57,965 bases of DNA from CAYNTS01 sp964400495 (GCA_964400495.1 CAYNTS010000005.1:1-57965), one strand, 5' to 3'. Counted from the first letter of the stretch, positions 10,101 through 17,838 are shown. Numbers and translations are program-made. The notes: generated by a model not told the origin, from the letters alone.

Positions 10101-12992
10101 CCAGTTAATGACCCCCCAGAGTTAATTTCAATTGAATTAGCAAATGGATTAACTTCAGTTCAGGAAGATTCAACTCAAATTGAGTTAGAAATTATATATG
10201 ATGATATCGATTCAGACCCAGTTTTGAACGAATCTCCATTTGATTTAAGAGACTTAACTTGGAGTTATTCCTCTCAATATGAAACCAGTCTAACATTAGA
10301 TTCTGAAGGAATATTTAAAATTGATAGTTTGCAATCTAATTGGAATGGAAAAGACAGCATTATAGTGATTGTAAGTGATGGTAGAAATCTTTCAGATTCA
10401 CTTGTATTTGAGTTAATAGTTGATGCAATGAATGATCCAATTGAGATTATTGAAGCATCTTTTGAAAATAACATTTCAAGTATCCCAGAAGATACAACTG
10501 GAGTAAGTTTTACTGTTTTGATTGAAGATGTTGACTCTAATCCTGAAATCAATATGCAAGCAGAAGACCCTCTTAATAATTTTGAATTAATTTGGGAAGC
10601 AGAAGATACTGAACAAATATATATTAGTCAACTTAATCAACTTGAAAATGGGGAAGGGAATATATTAACCCAATATTTTCAGATAGATTCTTTATTGTCC
10701 AATTGGAATGGTCTTGATACACTCAATTTAATTGTTTTTGATAATAACTCATCTGATACAATAGACTTCCCAATTCATGTATTTGGAGTTAATGATCCAC
10801 CTGTAATTGATACCGTTTATTTTGAACATAATATTTCCTTTATGTATGAAGATACTACTGATGTTGGATTTATAATTGATATTATTGATGTTGATTCTGA
10901 TGTTTCGTTAAATATGGACATTGAAAATCCATTGGCAAATGTTATAAATTATTCTTGGACAATTGAAGAAAGTGAATACATATTTATTTCGGAACTAAAT
11001 ATTGATAATAATGAAGATTCGAATTTGTATAAATATTTTATAATTGATTCTTTATTAGAGAATTGGAATGGTTTTGATACCATTCAATTTATCTTAGATG
11101 ATAATGAATATTCTGATGCTATTGATTTTCCAATATTTGTTGAGCAAGTTAATGATGCACCTACCATTGATTCAGTTTATTTCGAAAATCATATTTCATG
11201 GATTCCCGAAGATACTTCTAATGTTCTTTTCCATGTTGAGTATCGAGATGTGGATATGAATATTTCATTAAATTATGATCCATTATCAAATTCTGAAACT
11301 GCAGTTTGGAATATAGTAGATACTGACCAAATACAAACAGACTCTTTAGATATAGTTTTAGTTTCAGAGGATATTGTATTAAGAAACTATTCAATTTCAT
11401 CACTTCTTAAAAACTGGAATGGGTACGATACACTTAAAATAGATGTCCAAGAAGAAGGATATTCAGATAGTATTAATTTCCCAATATATATTAAACAGAG
11501 GAATGATAGTTTAATTAAACCTTTTGAGGTTATACCAGACTATATTAGTTATAACCTTGATTCCACTACCTTTCATTACGAAGAATTAGAAAATACAAAA
11601 CTATTTTACCGTTTACCTAAAGATGGAGATAATAATTCAATTCTAGAGCCACTTCCTCTCCAATTAAAATGGTCACGTGAAGAATTGTTAGATATTGATA
11701 CGGATTCAGCCTTAAATAACGATACATTACTAACACTTTTTTACCGACTAGAATTAACAGCTGATGAATATAATTACATTGTTGTAAAAGATAGTATTGA
11801 AGATAATAAATTTTCAAGCAAGGACTCAGTTACTGTCAATATTGATTTCCCTCAAGAATTTACAGGTTATATTATTGATTATTATGTGCCAGATAGTTCA
11901 AATGGTGCAGTATATGTCGATATATCAGGACTAACTGAATATTCTTGGAGAGTAACTGCAATGAATTACTGGACGGATGACTTAGATAATGACCCAGAAT
12001 ATATTTCAAATTCTGATACATTAGATTTTTTCATTGATTTGCAAGAACCAAAAATAGATTATTCAATATTACAAAATGAAATTTACAAAGAATATTATGA
12101 TGTATATATGTTTTCGAATGAATCAATTATTGAAGATTCAACAGAGCTAATTATTGAGAATAATATTGATGGAATTATTAATCAAGAATATGACTTGCCA
12201 ATTGTATCAAATTCACATATATATAATATTACGACATCATTCCCAGATGTTGGAATCTTTGAATATAATTTTGATGCTTGGGACCATGCTCGTAATAACT
12301 TTAATTCTAAACAATCAGTTACTTTCCAGTATATTACACCACAAGAGTTAACTAGATTTGTATCTCCAAGCGGATTTGCATCGGTTGAGCTTCAAACTAA
12401 CTCGGACTCGCCAATTTTACTTTACGAAAATAAAATGGATGATACTTCTTTAGATCGGTCAAATCAGACTCAAGTTAGTCCTTCAGTTCATGTACTACTA
12501 GATAACGATGAATTAATTGGTACCCCTATCATTGAATTTGATATTTCAGAATTTAAAAATAGCGAAACCCCTTATTGGCAATATCAAATTATGCAATATA
12601 ATATGGGTGAATGGAGTGGACTACAAACGCAATATACTGAAAATATATTAAGGGCAAATGTTTCATCACTTGGAGAGTTCTCTGTATGGGTTAATTTTGA
12701 CTTAACTGAACTCCTTCCAGATGAGTTCTCGATTACACCTGCATATCCAAATCCGTTTAACCCAAGTATTAATATTCCATATTCGTTACCAAGTGATGGG
12801 AATGTTGAGATTTTAGTGTACAATATTTTGGGACAAAAAGTAACCACATTGTTTAATTCATTCCAAACTGCTGGGTATAAACAAATTATGTGGAATACTG
12901 AGTCAGCAACTTCAATTAGTAGTGGTGTTTATTTTGTCCAAATTCAATTTAATAATACTTCTTTAACTCAAAAGATAATGTTACTAAAATGA
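4122..12992 (+). CDS. Giant secreted repeat protein (lamin-tail, Fn3, PKD- and cadherin-like modules, FlgD-like C-terminus)
   Basis: The protein has 2956 residues from the ATG at 4122; a GTG at 4095 would add nine. The parts in order are a signal peptide (about 12-31), a lamin-tail-like domain (32-168), one fibronectin-III-like domain (241-323), three PKD-like modules of about 97 residues (325-616), and one further Ig-like module. Then come about fourteen cadherin-like modules, mostly 89 residues and starting at NDPP/NDAP. Four longer 108-120-residue modules follow (about 1996-2460), then a 400-residue region I cannot place. The end is a FlgD-like/T9SS type A tail (about 2868-2956: AYPNPFNPSINIPYSLP, VYNILGQKV, SGVYFVQ). 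The acidic DxD-rich repeats suggest Ca2+-binding surface adhesion. The stop overlaps the lipoprotein start (ATGA). Function is inferred from architecture. Confidence 0.9.
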   Translation: MTNICTHTTNKFQNRILYLLFGILSSFISASSPGDIVFTEFFARSNGEVPDYIEIYNTTENEINLQNWTLNVVNPQLLQTSFSIPAKSYAFFIGEFGYFSDSDGLVYLPENDPRRDESHDDYIEGFESAEVLENAYWLNFSNLSHASAIVELRDNINQVIDRIEYVGANDEDCADFCTEQGYSTEFKLDPDLENIMDQNNDGLNWGISQHQADILINSSPLIDGEGEQEFGSPGYANHTPINLDIMNGYEDGFTIIWANAYPEANIEEFKVYRNGTQIESLNSSQLQYTDTGLINNILYEYAVTAQNTEESALSNSIYLSIPTSIAGNDIQVNITHDGDPLTITSDIYSLDGSASFDLDGNALTFEWKYDDISIGNTSNYFGTLEGAGNHTIVLFVSDTFGSTHSDEVVITVDEEPNQAPTSNAGVDIQVEISHDGDSTTVESNEFTLLGQNSSDPEGDNLEYEWYFVGQLIGTSQTYSGTLTGAGDYVFTLVVTDPYGESHSDDVIVSVLEETNTNPIANAGEDFSIEIPHDSNPETITTDFFELNGLLSSDLDGDLLSYEWFFEGVSISSEVSYSGALEGVGDYIFTLKVTDTFEDSDSDDIIVTVLEEPNETPQVDAGNSQSVFEGTIVTLNGSVSDDDENYSIVWTNDFDGLEFEDSTVLTTSFVAPNVVMDNDVIEVSCTMTVTDPYGEVNSDFVIVTVTNINQPPEIVGQENISIAEDGNRLITLDDLIIEDSDSNPEDFELTLMDGENYTLVNDMVFPTEDYFGSISIPLVVSDGTNTSEIFNLQVSVFPVNDAPTIVSTPSTEATEDIQWMHQIEVEDVDDTEFMYELDEGPIDLIIDELGLITWTPIEGITTSGNIKVLVKDGGENDASPDSLEFEIMVVQVNDPPVSQDQIVITSINTSVDIVLFGEDIENDNLTFSIQSLPSNGTISGTPPNIAYNPNLDYVCNDTLIYKIIDDGLTDGQPDPQESDIAEVVITVGNCNNTQPVIVNSENLIVDEDSSILIELSNLVVEDIDSVWPDDFTLIVNEGENYSVDDNTVYPSENFNGILLVDIQVDDGQPINSLSESTLLSLTVNPINDAPVIEPIEDQFISEDSSFEYTLIGNDVDGDELEYSAEIDGNALIEIIENTLTIIPDENWTGMIQVSVTVSDSEFVNETSFELTVNPSNDAPIIISQEVLSVDEDNTLTINLLDLDVTDVDNVFPNDHELVILEGENYTFSELDITPIQDYNGELIVNIEVNDGTLSSEVFELMIEVVPVNDAPILSELPDDSIIEDNVYEIVLVADDVENDELIFSGGVDGNSTLEIEGQLLRITPNLDFTGDILISVSVSDSDLEDSDNFVLTVLEGNDPPEIDTMLDAIIDEDTFYEVELSASDPDSENLIFTANIDGNSLVTIEGSHLTITPDENWNGDILVTVNVSDGDLEDQGEFIITVNAVNDPPVLTDLNDDTIFEDNIYEVELNADDVENDELIFSGGVDGNANLEIIGDLLRVTPNLDYTGDILVSVSVSDSEYEDSDDFILTVLEGNDPPVLGELFDADIDEDTVFEIDLSATDPDSEDLVFSAGIDGNGIVLVEGTHLTITPNEHWNGEIIVSVIVTDWLLEDTQEFILTVNSINDPPVLEPIPDQSIDEDDVFDYVIIVNDPDDEDLEIIGGVVGNATLEIDDNVLTILPNLDWYGEVIVNLSVSDGEYIDQDEFILTVLTINDAPVIEPIEDQFISEDSSFEYTLIGNDVDGDNIEFSAIVDGNSSVEIISNNLIITPDANYFGEIVVTVFADDGQGRDICSESFVLNVEAENDPPVINQVEDQIIIEDSYLQYSFSSYDEEDDYLTYSVNILEGNASSEIENSTAIFTPDPDWNGQINVEVIVKDQFSSDTTTFFVTVTPINDYPIFSLSDIGISVDEDNPNFINVYSIVDYIPQDEINQNVQYSISPETSHLTSIDLSEDLGIVNFVVDENANGTQVFTITADDGEGEFNLYSQEFTLTINPVNDPPELISIELANGLTSVQEDSTQIELEIIYDDIDSDPVLNESPFDLRDLTWSYSSQYETSLTLDSEGIFKIDSLQSNWNGKDSIIVIVSDGRNLSDSLVFELIVDAMNDPIEIIEASFENNISSIPEDTTGVSFTVLIEDVDSNPEINMQAEDPLNNFELIWEAEDTEQIYISQLNQLENGEGNILTQYFQIDSLLSNWNGLDTLNLIVFDNNSSDTIDFPIHVFGVNDPPVIDTVYFEHNISFMYEDTTDVGFIIDIIDVDSDVSLNMDIENPLANVINYSWTIEESEYIFISELNIDNNEDSNLYKYFIIDSLLENWNGFDTIQFILDDNEYSDAIDFPIFVEQVNDAPTIDSVYFENHISWIPEDTSNVLFHVEYRDVDMNISLNYDPLSNSETAVWNIVDTDQIQTDSLDIVLVSEDIVLRNYSISSLLKNWNGYDTLKIDVQEEGYSDSINFPIYIKQRNDSLIKPFEVIPDYISYNLDSTTFHYEELENTKLFYRLPKDGDNNSILEPLPLQLKWSREELLDIDTDSALNNDTLLTLFYRLELTADEYNYIVVKDSIEDNKFSSKDSVTVNIDFPQEFTGYIIDYYVPDSSNGAVYVDISGLTEYSWRVTAMNYWTDDLDNDPEYISNSDTLDFFIDLQEPKIDYSILQNEIYKEYYDVYMFSNESIIEDSTELIIENNIDGIINQEYDLPIVSNSHIYNITTSFPDVGIFEYNFDAWDHARNNFNSKQSVTFQYITPQELTRFVSPSGFASVELQTNSDSPILLYENKMDDTSLDRSNQTQVSPSVHVLLDNDELIGTPIIEFDISEFKNSETPYWQYQIMQYNMGEWSGLQTQYTENILRANVSSLGEFSVWVNFDLTELLPDEFSITPAYPNPFNPSINIPYSLPSDGNVEILVYNILGQKVTTLFNSFQTAGYKQIMWNTESATSISSGVYFVQIQFNNTSLTQKIMLLK
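5096..5970 (+). repeat. Three PKD-like repeats inside the giant protein gene
   Basis: Three in-frame units of about 291-294 bp begin near 5096, 5386 and 5680. Each starts with an AG-D-Q/S-V/I...I-HD motif and ends in VTD/VSD...SDD-VIVTV. They differ clearly at DNA level, so they are older than the duplications further downstream. Confidence 0.75.
7374..7472 (+). repeat. Exact 99-bp repeat, copy 1
   Basis: These 99 bases are identical to 9252-9350, 1878 bp downstream in the same frame. They encode the start of a cadherin-like module (NDAPVIEPIEDQFISEDS...). Flanking bases differ immediately on both sides. Synonymous sites are identical too, which points to recent recombination or gene conversion rather than selection on the protein. 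Confidence 0.95.
7920..8987 (+). repeat. Tandem duplication of a two-module (534-bp) unit
   Basis: Units 7920-8453 and 8454-8987 are each 534 bp, which is two 89-residue cadherin-like modules. The odd modules match each other (DDVENDELIFSGGVDGN in both) and the even modules match each other (LTITP...WNG). A 44-bp stretch at 7995-8038 is identical at 8529-8572. The alternating pattern shows that the two-module block was duplicated as one piece. Confidence 0.85.
9252..9350 (+). repeat. Exact 99-bp repeat, copy 2
   Basis: Second copy of the 99-bp block at 7374-7472. After it the sequence diverges (GATAATATTGAA here against GATGAGCTTGAG in copy 1), so only the first third of the 89-residue module is shared exactly. 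Confidence 0.95.
10107..11501 (+). repeat. Four longer repeats in the C-terminal third of the giant protein
   Basis: In-frame units start at 10107, 10431, 10791 and 11151 (324, 360, 360 and 351 bp). Each begins with ND-P-I, has a (F/Y)E-(N/H)-IS-(I/M)-EDT segment, a DVDS/DVD step, then an NWNG-(K/L/F/Y)-D motif and an SDSIDFPI-like end. They differ from the 89-residue modules and form a second repeat family. Confidence 0.85.
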
Positions 12993-13723
12993 GAAAGTTC
13001 TTACTCATATTAATATTTCTTTATTTTGGCTGTGATAATCCATTTACTGAACTAGAGGAACAATCAAGTATTGGACACTATATTGATTATATGGAAGAGG
13101 CGTGGGTTAAATTTGAAGAAGGAGATTACTCTGCAGCCGATTCTCTATTTTCGACTTGTTTATTAACAAATTCGTATGAGCATTTTAATTCTGCGTATAT
13201 TGGTCTTGGGTGGACATCATTATATCTTGCAAATATAGAAATATCAGACACTGCAATAATGAATAATTATCGTATAAATGCATCAATGTATTTTGATTCA
13301 GCATCAGTGGATATTAATGGAGCATTAGAAGAATATGCAATTGATGTTGCTTCATTCCAATTTGATAAAGACTTAATTGTTGGACAAGCATTTGAATTAT
13401 CTTATCAAGCATTTCACGCTACAATTAATGGCGAAATTCCTAATTTGGATACAATCATTACTAAAACAGATGAAATCATTGTATTAGATAGTAATTATGT
13501 TTTCATTTCTGAAAGTAAATTTTCAACAACTGTTATTGATGAAATTAATATTGAATCATACCTAACTATTAATGATATTTATATTCTCCGTGCTCAAACA
13601 TTTATAAAACAAAATGATTTTGTATCTGCAAATGTTGAATTAAAAAGACTAAATATTTCTGGTTGTAATGAACTCGATGATACTGAGTATCAAAAAATTA
13701 TAGAGTGCATTGACTCTTTCTGA
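12989..13723 (+). CDS. Predicted outer-membrane/periplasmic lipoprotein with TPR-like helices
   Basis: The protein has 244 residues. A short signal sequence ends in a lipobox-like YFGC at residue 15, so lipid anchoring is likely. The body is helical and reads like tetratricopeptide repeats (WVKFEEGDYSAADSLF, then AYIGLGWTSLYLANIE, then LRAQTFIKQNDFVSANVELK near the C-terminus). The start codon overlaps the stop of the giant protein gene (ATGA at 12989-12992), a sign of translational coupling. I infer a role in export, anchoring or assembly of the giant protein. No family name is assigned. Confidence 0.8.
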   Translation: MRKFLLILIFLYFGCDNPFTELEEQSSIGHYIDYMEEAWVKFEEGDYSAADSLFSTCLLTNSYEHFNSAYIGLGWTSLYLANIEISDTAIMNNYRINASMYFDSASVDINGALEEYAIDVASFQFDKDLIVGQAFELSYQAFHATINGEIPNLDTIITKTDEIIVLDSNYVFISESKFSTTVIDEINIESYLTINDIYILRAQTFIKQNDFVSANVELKRLNISGCNELDDTEYQKIIECIDSF

Positions 13724-13775
13724 AAAATTCTCATTACATATTGTTACAGATATTTGTAACCATTCAAATGAAATT

Positions 13776-13806
13776 TTGGTGTATAATTAGAATATTGTTT
13801 TATAAT
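13776..13806 (+). promoter_or_regulatory. Possible promoter of the deiminase/carboxypeptidase pair
   Basis: Two TATAAT hexamers lie at 13782-13787 and 13801-13806 in the 98-bp gap after the lipoprotein gene. The first leaves room for the ribosome site AAGGA at 13811-13815; the second would start RNA at or beyond it. Neither has a good -35 box at normal spacing, so this is tentative. Confidence 0.3.
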
Positions 13807-13821
13807 GGAAAAGGATTAATT

Positions 13822-15387
13822 ATGAAAATTGGATTTGTTTTATTGTGTTCTTCATTGTTTGCTATAAATGAAGCAATTAATGAACTCCCAATTGGTTTAA
13901 CAGAAACTGAGCGGGAAAATATGCATATTATCACTGAAATGGGACGAGAAACCGACCCCCCACTAACACCAATTCGTAATATCGCTGAGTTTGAACCCAT
14001 GCAAGGTGTTCTTATTCGGTATCCGTTTGGAATTTCAACCTCTTTTATCCGTGAAATGTCTGAAGATGTGATTATATATTGTCTAGTATCATCATCACAA
14101 CAAAATAGTGCTTATAATTCTATGAATGGTGCAGGTGTTGATATGAGTCAAGTTGAATTTATTGTTGGTTCCACAGATAGCTATTGGACACGTGATTATG
14201 GTCCATGGTGGGTTGTTGATGGAAATAATAATGTTTCTGTTGTTGATCATACATATAATAGACCGCGACCAAATGATAATCAAGCACCACAAAAAATGTC
14301 AGACCATTTAAGTACTCCATATTTTGCAAGTGATATAATTACTGCTGGGGGAAATTATATGACTGATGGATTTGAAATAGGTGCTTCAAGTAATCTGATT
14401 TATGAAGAAAATCCTGATTTGACTGATGAACAAGTTAATCAAGTAATGTACGACTACTATGGAATTACTAATTATATGGGAATCGAAGACCCAAACAATA
14501 CTTATATAGACCATATTGATTGTTGGGGAAAGTTTCTCTCACCAAGTAAAGTATTAATTCGCTCTGTTCAAGAATCACATGCTCAGTATGATGAAATAGA
14601 AGAAGTAGCAGAATTATTTGTGAACAACTTAAACTCATTTGGCGAGCCATGGGAGGTATTCCGTGTTTATACTCCACAAAATCAACCATACTCAAACTCA
14701 CTTATTTTGAATAATAAAGTGTTTGTTCCAATTACAAATAGCTCTTATGATGATGATGCATTGGAAGCATACCAAGAAGCCATGCCAGGATATGAAGTAA
14801 TTGGAGTTACAGGTTCTTGGCAATCTACGGATGCATTACATTGTAGAACAAAAGGTATCCCAGATTTAGAAATGCTTCAAATTTTTCATAATCCAATTAA
14901 TGACCAAGAAACCCCTCAGAATTACTATGAAATACAAGCTATAATCGATGATCTCTCTCAAGCAGGGTTAATCTTTGATGAACTTAAAATATTTTGGAAA
15001 AATCAAAATATGGGCGAGTATGAATCAATTAATTTAGATATTTGTGATGATGATATTCCAGATTGCTATGAAGCACAAATCCCTTCACAAAATGAAGATG
15101 GAAATGTGCAATATTACATTCAAGCAATAGATTTAACTGGTCGAATTGAAAACTTACCAATGGCAGGATATTTTGATTTTGATGTTATTGGCGGTTTCCC
15201 TGCACAACAAGGTGATGTAAATCAAGATGGTGTTTTAAATGTATTAGATATTGTTCAAATTGTAAATAATATTTTAGGTACAAATGAATTTACTGAATAT
15301 CAAACTCAAATAGCTGATATGAACTCAGATAATATTATTAATATTCTAGATGTAATTCTAGTAGTAAACATAATTATTGGAAATTAA
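13822..15387 (+). CDS. Secreted peptidylarginine deiminase (Porphyromonas type) with Ig-like and dockerin-like C-terminus
   Basis: The protein has 521 residues from the ATG at 13822, which has AAGGA six bases upstream. After a signal peptide comes a PF04371-type guanidine-modifying fold. Visible catalytic candidates are D125 (TRDYGPWW), H231 and D233 (HIDCWGKF) and C341 (DALHCRTKG). As I recall P. gingivalis PPAD, these match D130, H236, D238 and C351. R147 and R149 (YNRPRPND) and N292 match its carboxylate-binding R152 and R154 and N297. That favours deimination of C-terminal peptidyl-arginine to citrulline plus ammonia over agmatine deimination. An Ig-like domain (about 365-455) follows, then a type I dockerin-like pair of Ca-binding loops (464-521). 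The next gene starts one base after the stop. Confidence 0.88.
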   Translation: MKIGFVLLCSSLFAINEAINELPIGLTETERENMHIITEMGRETDPPLTPIRNIAEFEPMQGVLIRYPFGISTSFIREMSEDVIIYCLVSSSQQNSAYNSMNGAGVDMSQVEFIVGSTDSYWTRDYGPWWVVDGNNNVSVVDHTYNRPRPNDNQAPQKMSDHLSTPYFASDIITAGGNYMTDGFEIGASSNLIYEENPDLTDEQVNQVMYDYYGITNYMGIEDPNNTYIDHIDCWGKFLSPSKVLIRSVQESHAQYDEIEEVAELFVNNLNSFGEPWEVFRVYTPQNQPYSNSLILNNKVFVPITNSSYDDDALEAYQEAMPGYEVIGVTGSWQSTDALHCRTKGIPDLEMLQIFHNPINDQETPQNYYEIQAIIDDLSQAGLIFDELKIFWKNQNMGEYESINLDICDDDIPDCYEAQIPSQNEDGNVQYYIQAIDLTGRIENLPMAGYFDFDVIGGFPAQQGDVNQDGVLNVLDIVQIVNNILGTNEFTEYQTQIADMNSDNIINILDVILVVNIIIGN

Positions 15388-15388
15388 A

Positions 15389-17602
15389 ATGAATAAATTA
15401 TTTTATATATTGTTAGCAACACAGCTTCTTTTTTCTGCTGAAAACTTCAAGCAAATTAGAGTATCTCCTGTTGATGATTCTGTGATATCAGAACTCCAAT
15501 CAATTGGAATTGATTTAGACCACGTTTACCAAAAAAGAGATGTATTTATAGAATTTGCAGTCTCTGAATCTGATATTCAAAGAATTCAAAATAAACATAT
15601 TTCATTTGAGGTGATTCATGAAGATTTGCAATCGTTTTATGAACAACGATTAACAAGTAATTATACACGAGAATTTGGTACTGGATCTATGGGTGGATAT
15701 TATACATTTGAAGAAATTGTTGAACATCTGAATGAACTAAGTAATAATTATCCAAATTTAGTGAGTGAAGTTCAATCAATTGGGCAAACCCTTGAAGGCA
15801 GAGAAATCTGGTCTGTTAAATTAAGTGATAATCCAAATTTTGATGAAGATGAACCTGAAATGCTTTATATTGGGTTACATCACGCACGCGAGCCAATGAG
15901 TTATATGAATCTATTTTATTATATGTATTGGTTAACAGAAAACTATGGGACAGATCCGCAAGCGACAGCACTCCTTGAAAATAGAGAGTTATGGTTTGTT
16001 CCAGCACTAAACCCAGATGGTCTTGTATATAATCAAGAAATTGCTCCTAATGGTGGGGGAATGCAACGCAAAAATCACCGTGAAACATGCTCACAGGATT
16101 ATGATGGAATAGATTTAAATAGGAATTACAGTTATCAATGGGCGTATGATGATGAAGGGTCAAGTCCGTATGGGTGTGACCAAACATTTCGTGGAACCGA
16201 ACCTTTTTCTGAACCTGAGACTCAAGCAATAAAGGAATTTATTGAGGCGCATAATTTCCCAATTATTCTTACTTATCATAGTTATGGAAATTTGTTGATT
16301 CATCCATTTGGATATATTCCAGGACTATTACCACCTGAGCCAGATTTAACAATTTTCCGTGAATATGGCAATGAAATGGTGAAGTATAATCATTACTCTA
16401 TGGGTACAGGAATTGAAACGGTTGGTTATACAGTTAATGGAGAAGCAACTGACTATTACTACGGTGAATATGGTATTTACTCATACACTCCAGAAGTGGG
16501 TGCTTATTATGATGGGTTTTGGCCACCATCAGATAGAATTGTTCCTTTAGCTGAAGAAAATTTATATCCTAATCAATTCTCAGCGTGGATGGTTGGTGCT
16601 GGTTATACTGCATCGCTCGAATATGATAATGAATATTTTGAATTTGGGCAAAATTATTCTGTCGATGTAAATATTTTAAATCAAGGACTTGGAAATTCAG
16701 ATGGAAACATAATTGTGAATATTGCTTCCGAACTTTTTGAAGAAGATATTTCTTTTAATTTAAATCCACTTGATGGTAGGCAATCTGCAACTATTCCAAT
16801 TGAGTTTAATATTTCAAATTCGTTTCAAAATGGTGATGTTGTTGAAATTGAAGTAACTATGAGTGATGAAACTGAATATGATTTTGTTGTTTCAGTACCT
16901 ATTATCATTGGTGAACCAGTGTTGACTTTTTCTGACTTTGCTGAGTTAGGAATTTCCAATTGGGAAACAAATTCATGGGGGACAACTTCAGAATCTTTCG
17001 AAGGGAATTACTCATTTACAGATAGTCCTTTTGGTACATATAGTCCGAACTTTGTGAGTTATTTAACAATTAGTGAACCTTTTGACTTATCAGATATTAC
17101 CACAGGATATCTTTCATTTATGGCAAAGTGGCAAATTGAATCAAATTGGGATTGGGCACAAGTTGAAGTATCGACAAATAATTCTACATGGACATCTTTG
17201 CAAGGTGAGTTTATGCATGGGGGTACAGGTCAAGGTGTGCAAAATACTGAAGAATTTGGCTATGATGGAATCTCAGATTGGATAGAAGATAGGGTAGATG
17301 TTTCATCAGTTGCTGGTGAAGAGCAAGTATGGTTTAGATTTAGTTTAAAATCAGATGGTGGGCTCGAACGCGATGGATTTTATGTTGATAATATTCAATT
17401 ATTCACTTTTCTTGAAACCACACAAATTGGTGATATTAATATAGATGGCAATATTGATGTTTTAGATATTGTTCAAATGGTCCAAATTATTATTGGGTCA
17501 TTAAATCCAACTCCAAATCAATTTTATCTTGCAGACTTAAATTCTGATAATACAATTAATGTCCAAGATATAGTGTTATTGGTGAATTTAATTATTGGAT
17601 AA
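15389..17602 (+). CDS. Secreted M14 metallocarboxypeptidase with dockerin-like C-terminus
   Basis: The protein has 737 residues from the ATG at 15389. After the signal peptide, residues 20-95 look like a propeptide. The M14 catalytic domain (about 103-400) shows the zinc ligands H165 and E168 (HHAREP) and H297 (TYHSYG), substrate-binding N244-R245 (DLNRNY), Y347 and general base E369 (TPEVGAYY). This fits a carboxypeptidase T/zinc carboxypeptidase that removes C-terminal residues. A CARDB-like segment (about 410-510) and a MAM/immune-inhibitor-A-like beta domain (about 520-675) follow. The last 60 residues are a dockerin-like module (GDINIDGNIDVLDIVQ, then DLNSDNTINVQDIV). It shares a transcript with the deiminase; both would act on peptide C-termini outside the cytoplasm. 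Confidence 0.9.
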   Translation: MNKLFYILLATQLLFSAENFKQIRVSPVDDSVISELQSIGIDLDHVYQKRDVFIEFAVSESDIQRIQNKHISFEVIHEDLQSFYEQRLTSNYTREFGTGSMGGYYTFEEIVEHLNELSNNYPNLVSEVQSIGQTLEGREIWSVKLSDNPNFDEDEPEMLYIGLHHAREPMSYMNLFYYMYWLTENYGTDPQATALLENRELWFVPALNPDGLVYNQEIAPNGGGMQRKNHRETCSQDYDGIDLNRNYSYQWAYDDEGSSPYGCDQTFRGTEPFSEPETQAIKEFIEAHNFPIILTYHSYGNLLIHPFGYIPGLLPPEPDLTIFREYGNEMVKYNHYSMGTGIETVGYTVNGEATDYYYGEYGIYSYTPEVGAYYDGFWPPSDRIVPLAEENLYPNQFSAWMVGAGYTASLEYDNEYFEFGQNYSVDVNILNQGLGNSDGNIIVNIASELFEEDISFNLNPLDGRQSATIPIEFNISNSFQNGDVVEIEVTMSDETEYDFVVSVPIIIGEPVLTFSDFAELGISNWETNSWGTTSESFEGNYSFTDSPFGTYSPNFVSYLTISEPFDLSDITTGYLSFMAKWQIESNWDWAQVEVSTNNSTWTSLQGEFMHGGTGQGVQNTEEFGYDGISDWIEDRVDVSSVAGEEQVWFRFSLKSDGGLERDGFYVDNIQLFTFLETTQIGDINIDGNIDVLDIVQMVQIIIGSLNPTPNQFYLADLNSDNTINVQDIVLLVNLIIG

Positions 17603-17838
17603 AAAGCTACACTTACTTTTGTTATTCTGACCCAGTCGAAAGGTTGAAAAGTTAGAAAGTAAATAAAGTGGAAAAGTCAAAATTCAAAGTTTAAAATTTA
17701 AAATGCAAAAGTGTTAGTTACCACTGGGTCACAGAGACACGGAAAAAACTAATGAATGTTAAAAAAGTAGCCTCCAGCCCCAGTATCTTTAATCATTAAT
17801 AATTCACAATTACAGCGTGTTTAATGTGAAGTAAATAA
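17603..17838. other. Non-coding stretch between convergent genes
   Basis: This 236-bp stretch has no plausible gene on either strand. It contains low-complexity A-rich text (for example AAAGTTTAAAATTTAAAATG at 17687-17706) and a GGGTCACAGAGACACGG segment near 17726-17742. The latter resembles short dispersed intergenic words I have met in other bacterial genomes. No clear terminator hairpin is visible, although both flanking genes end here. Confidence 0.6.

Noticed and set aside
5096..11501. CRISPR-like or satellite interpretation of the repeats
   Set aside because: Repeats keep the reading frame, have protein-module lengths and no unique spacers; they are protein modules.
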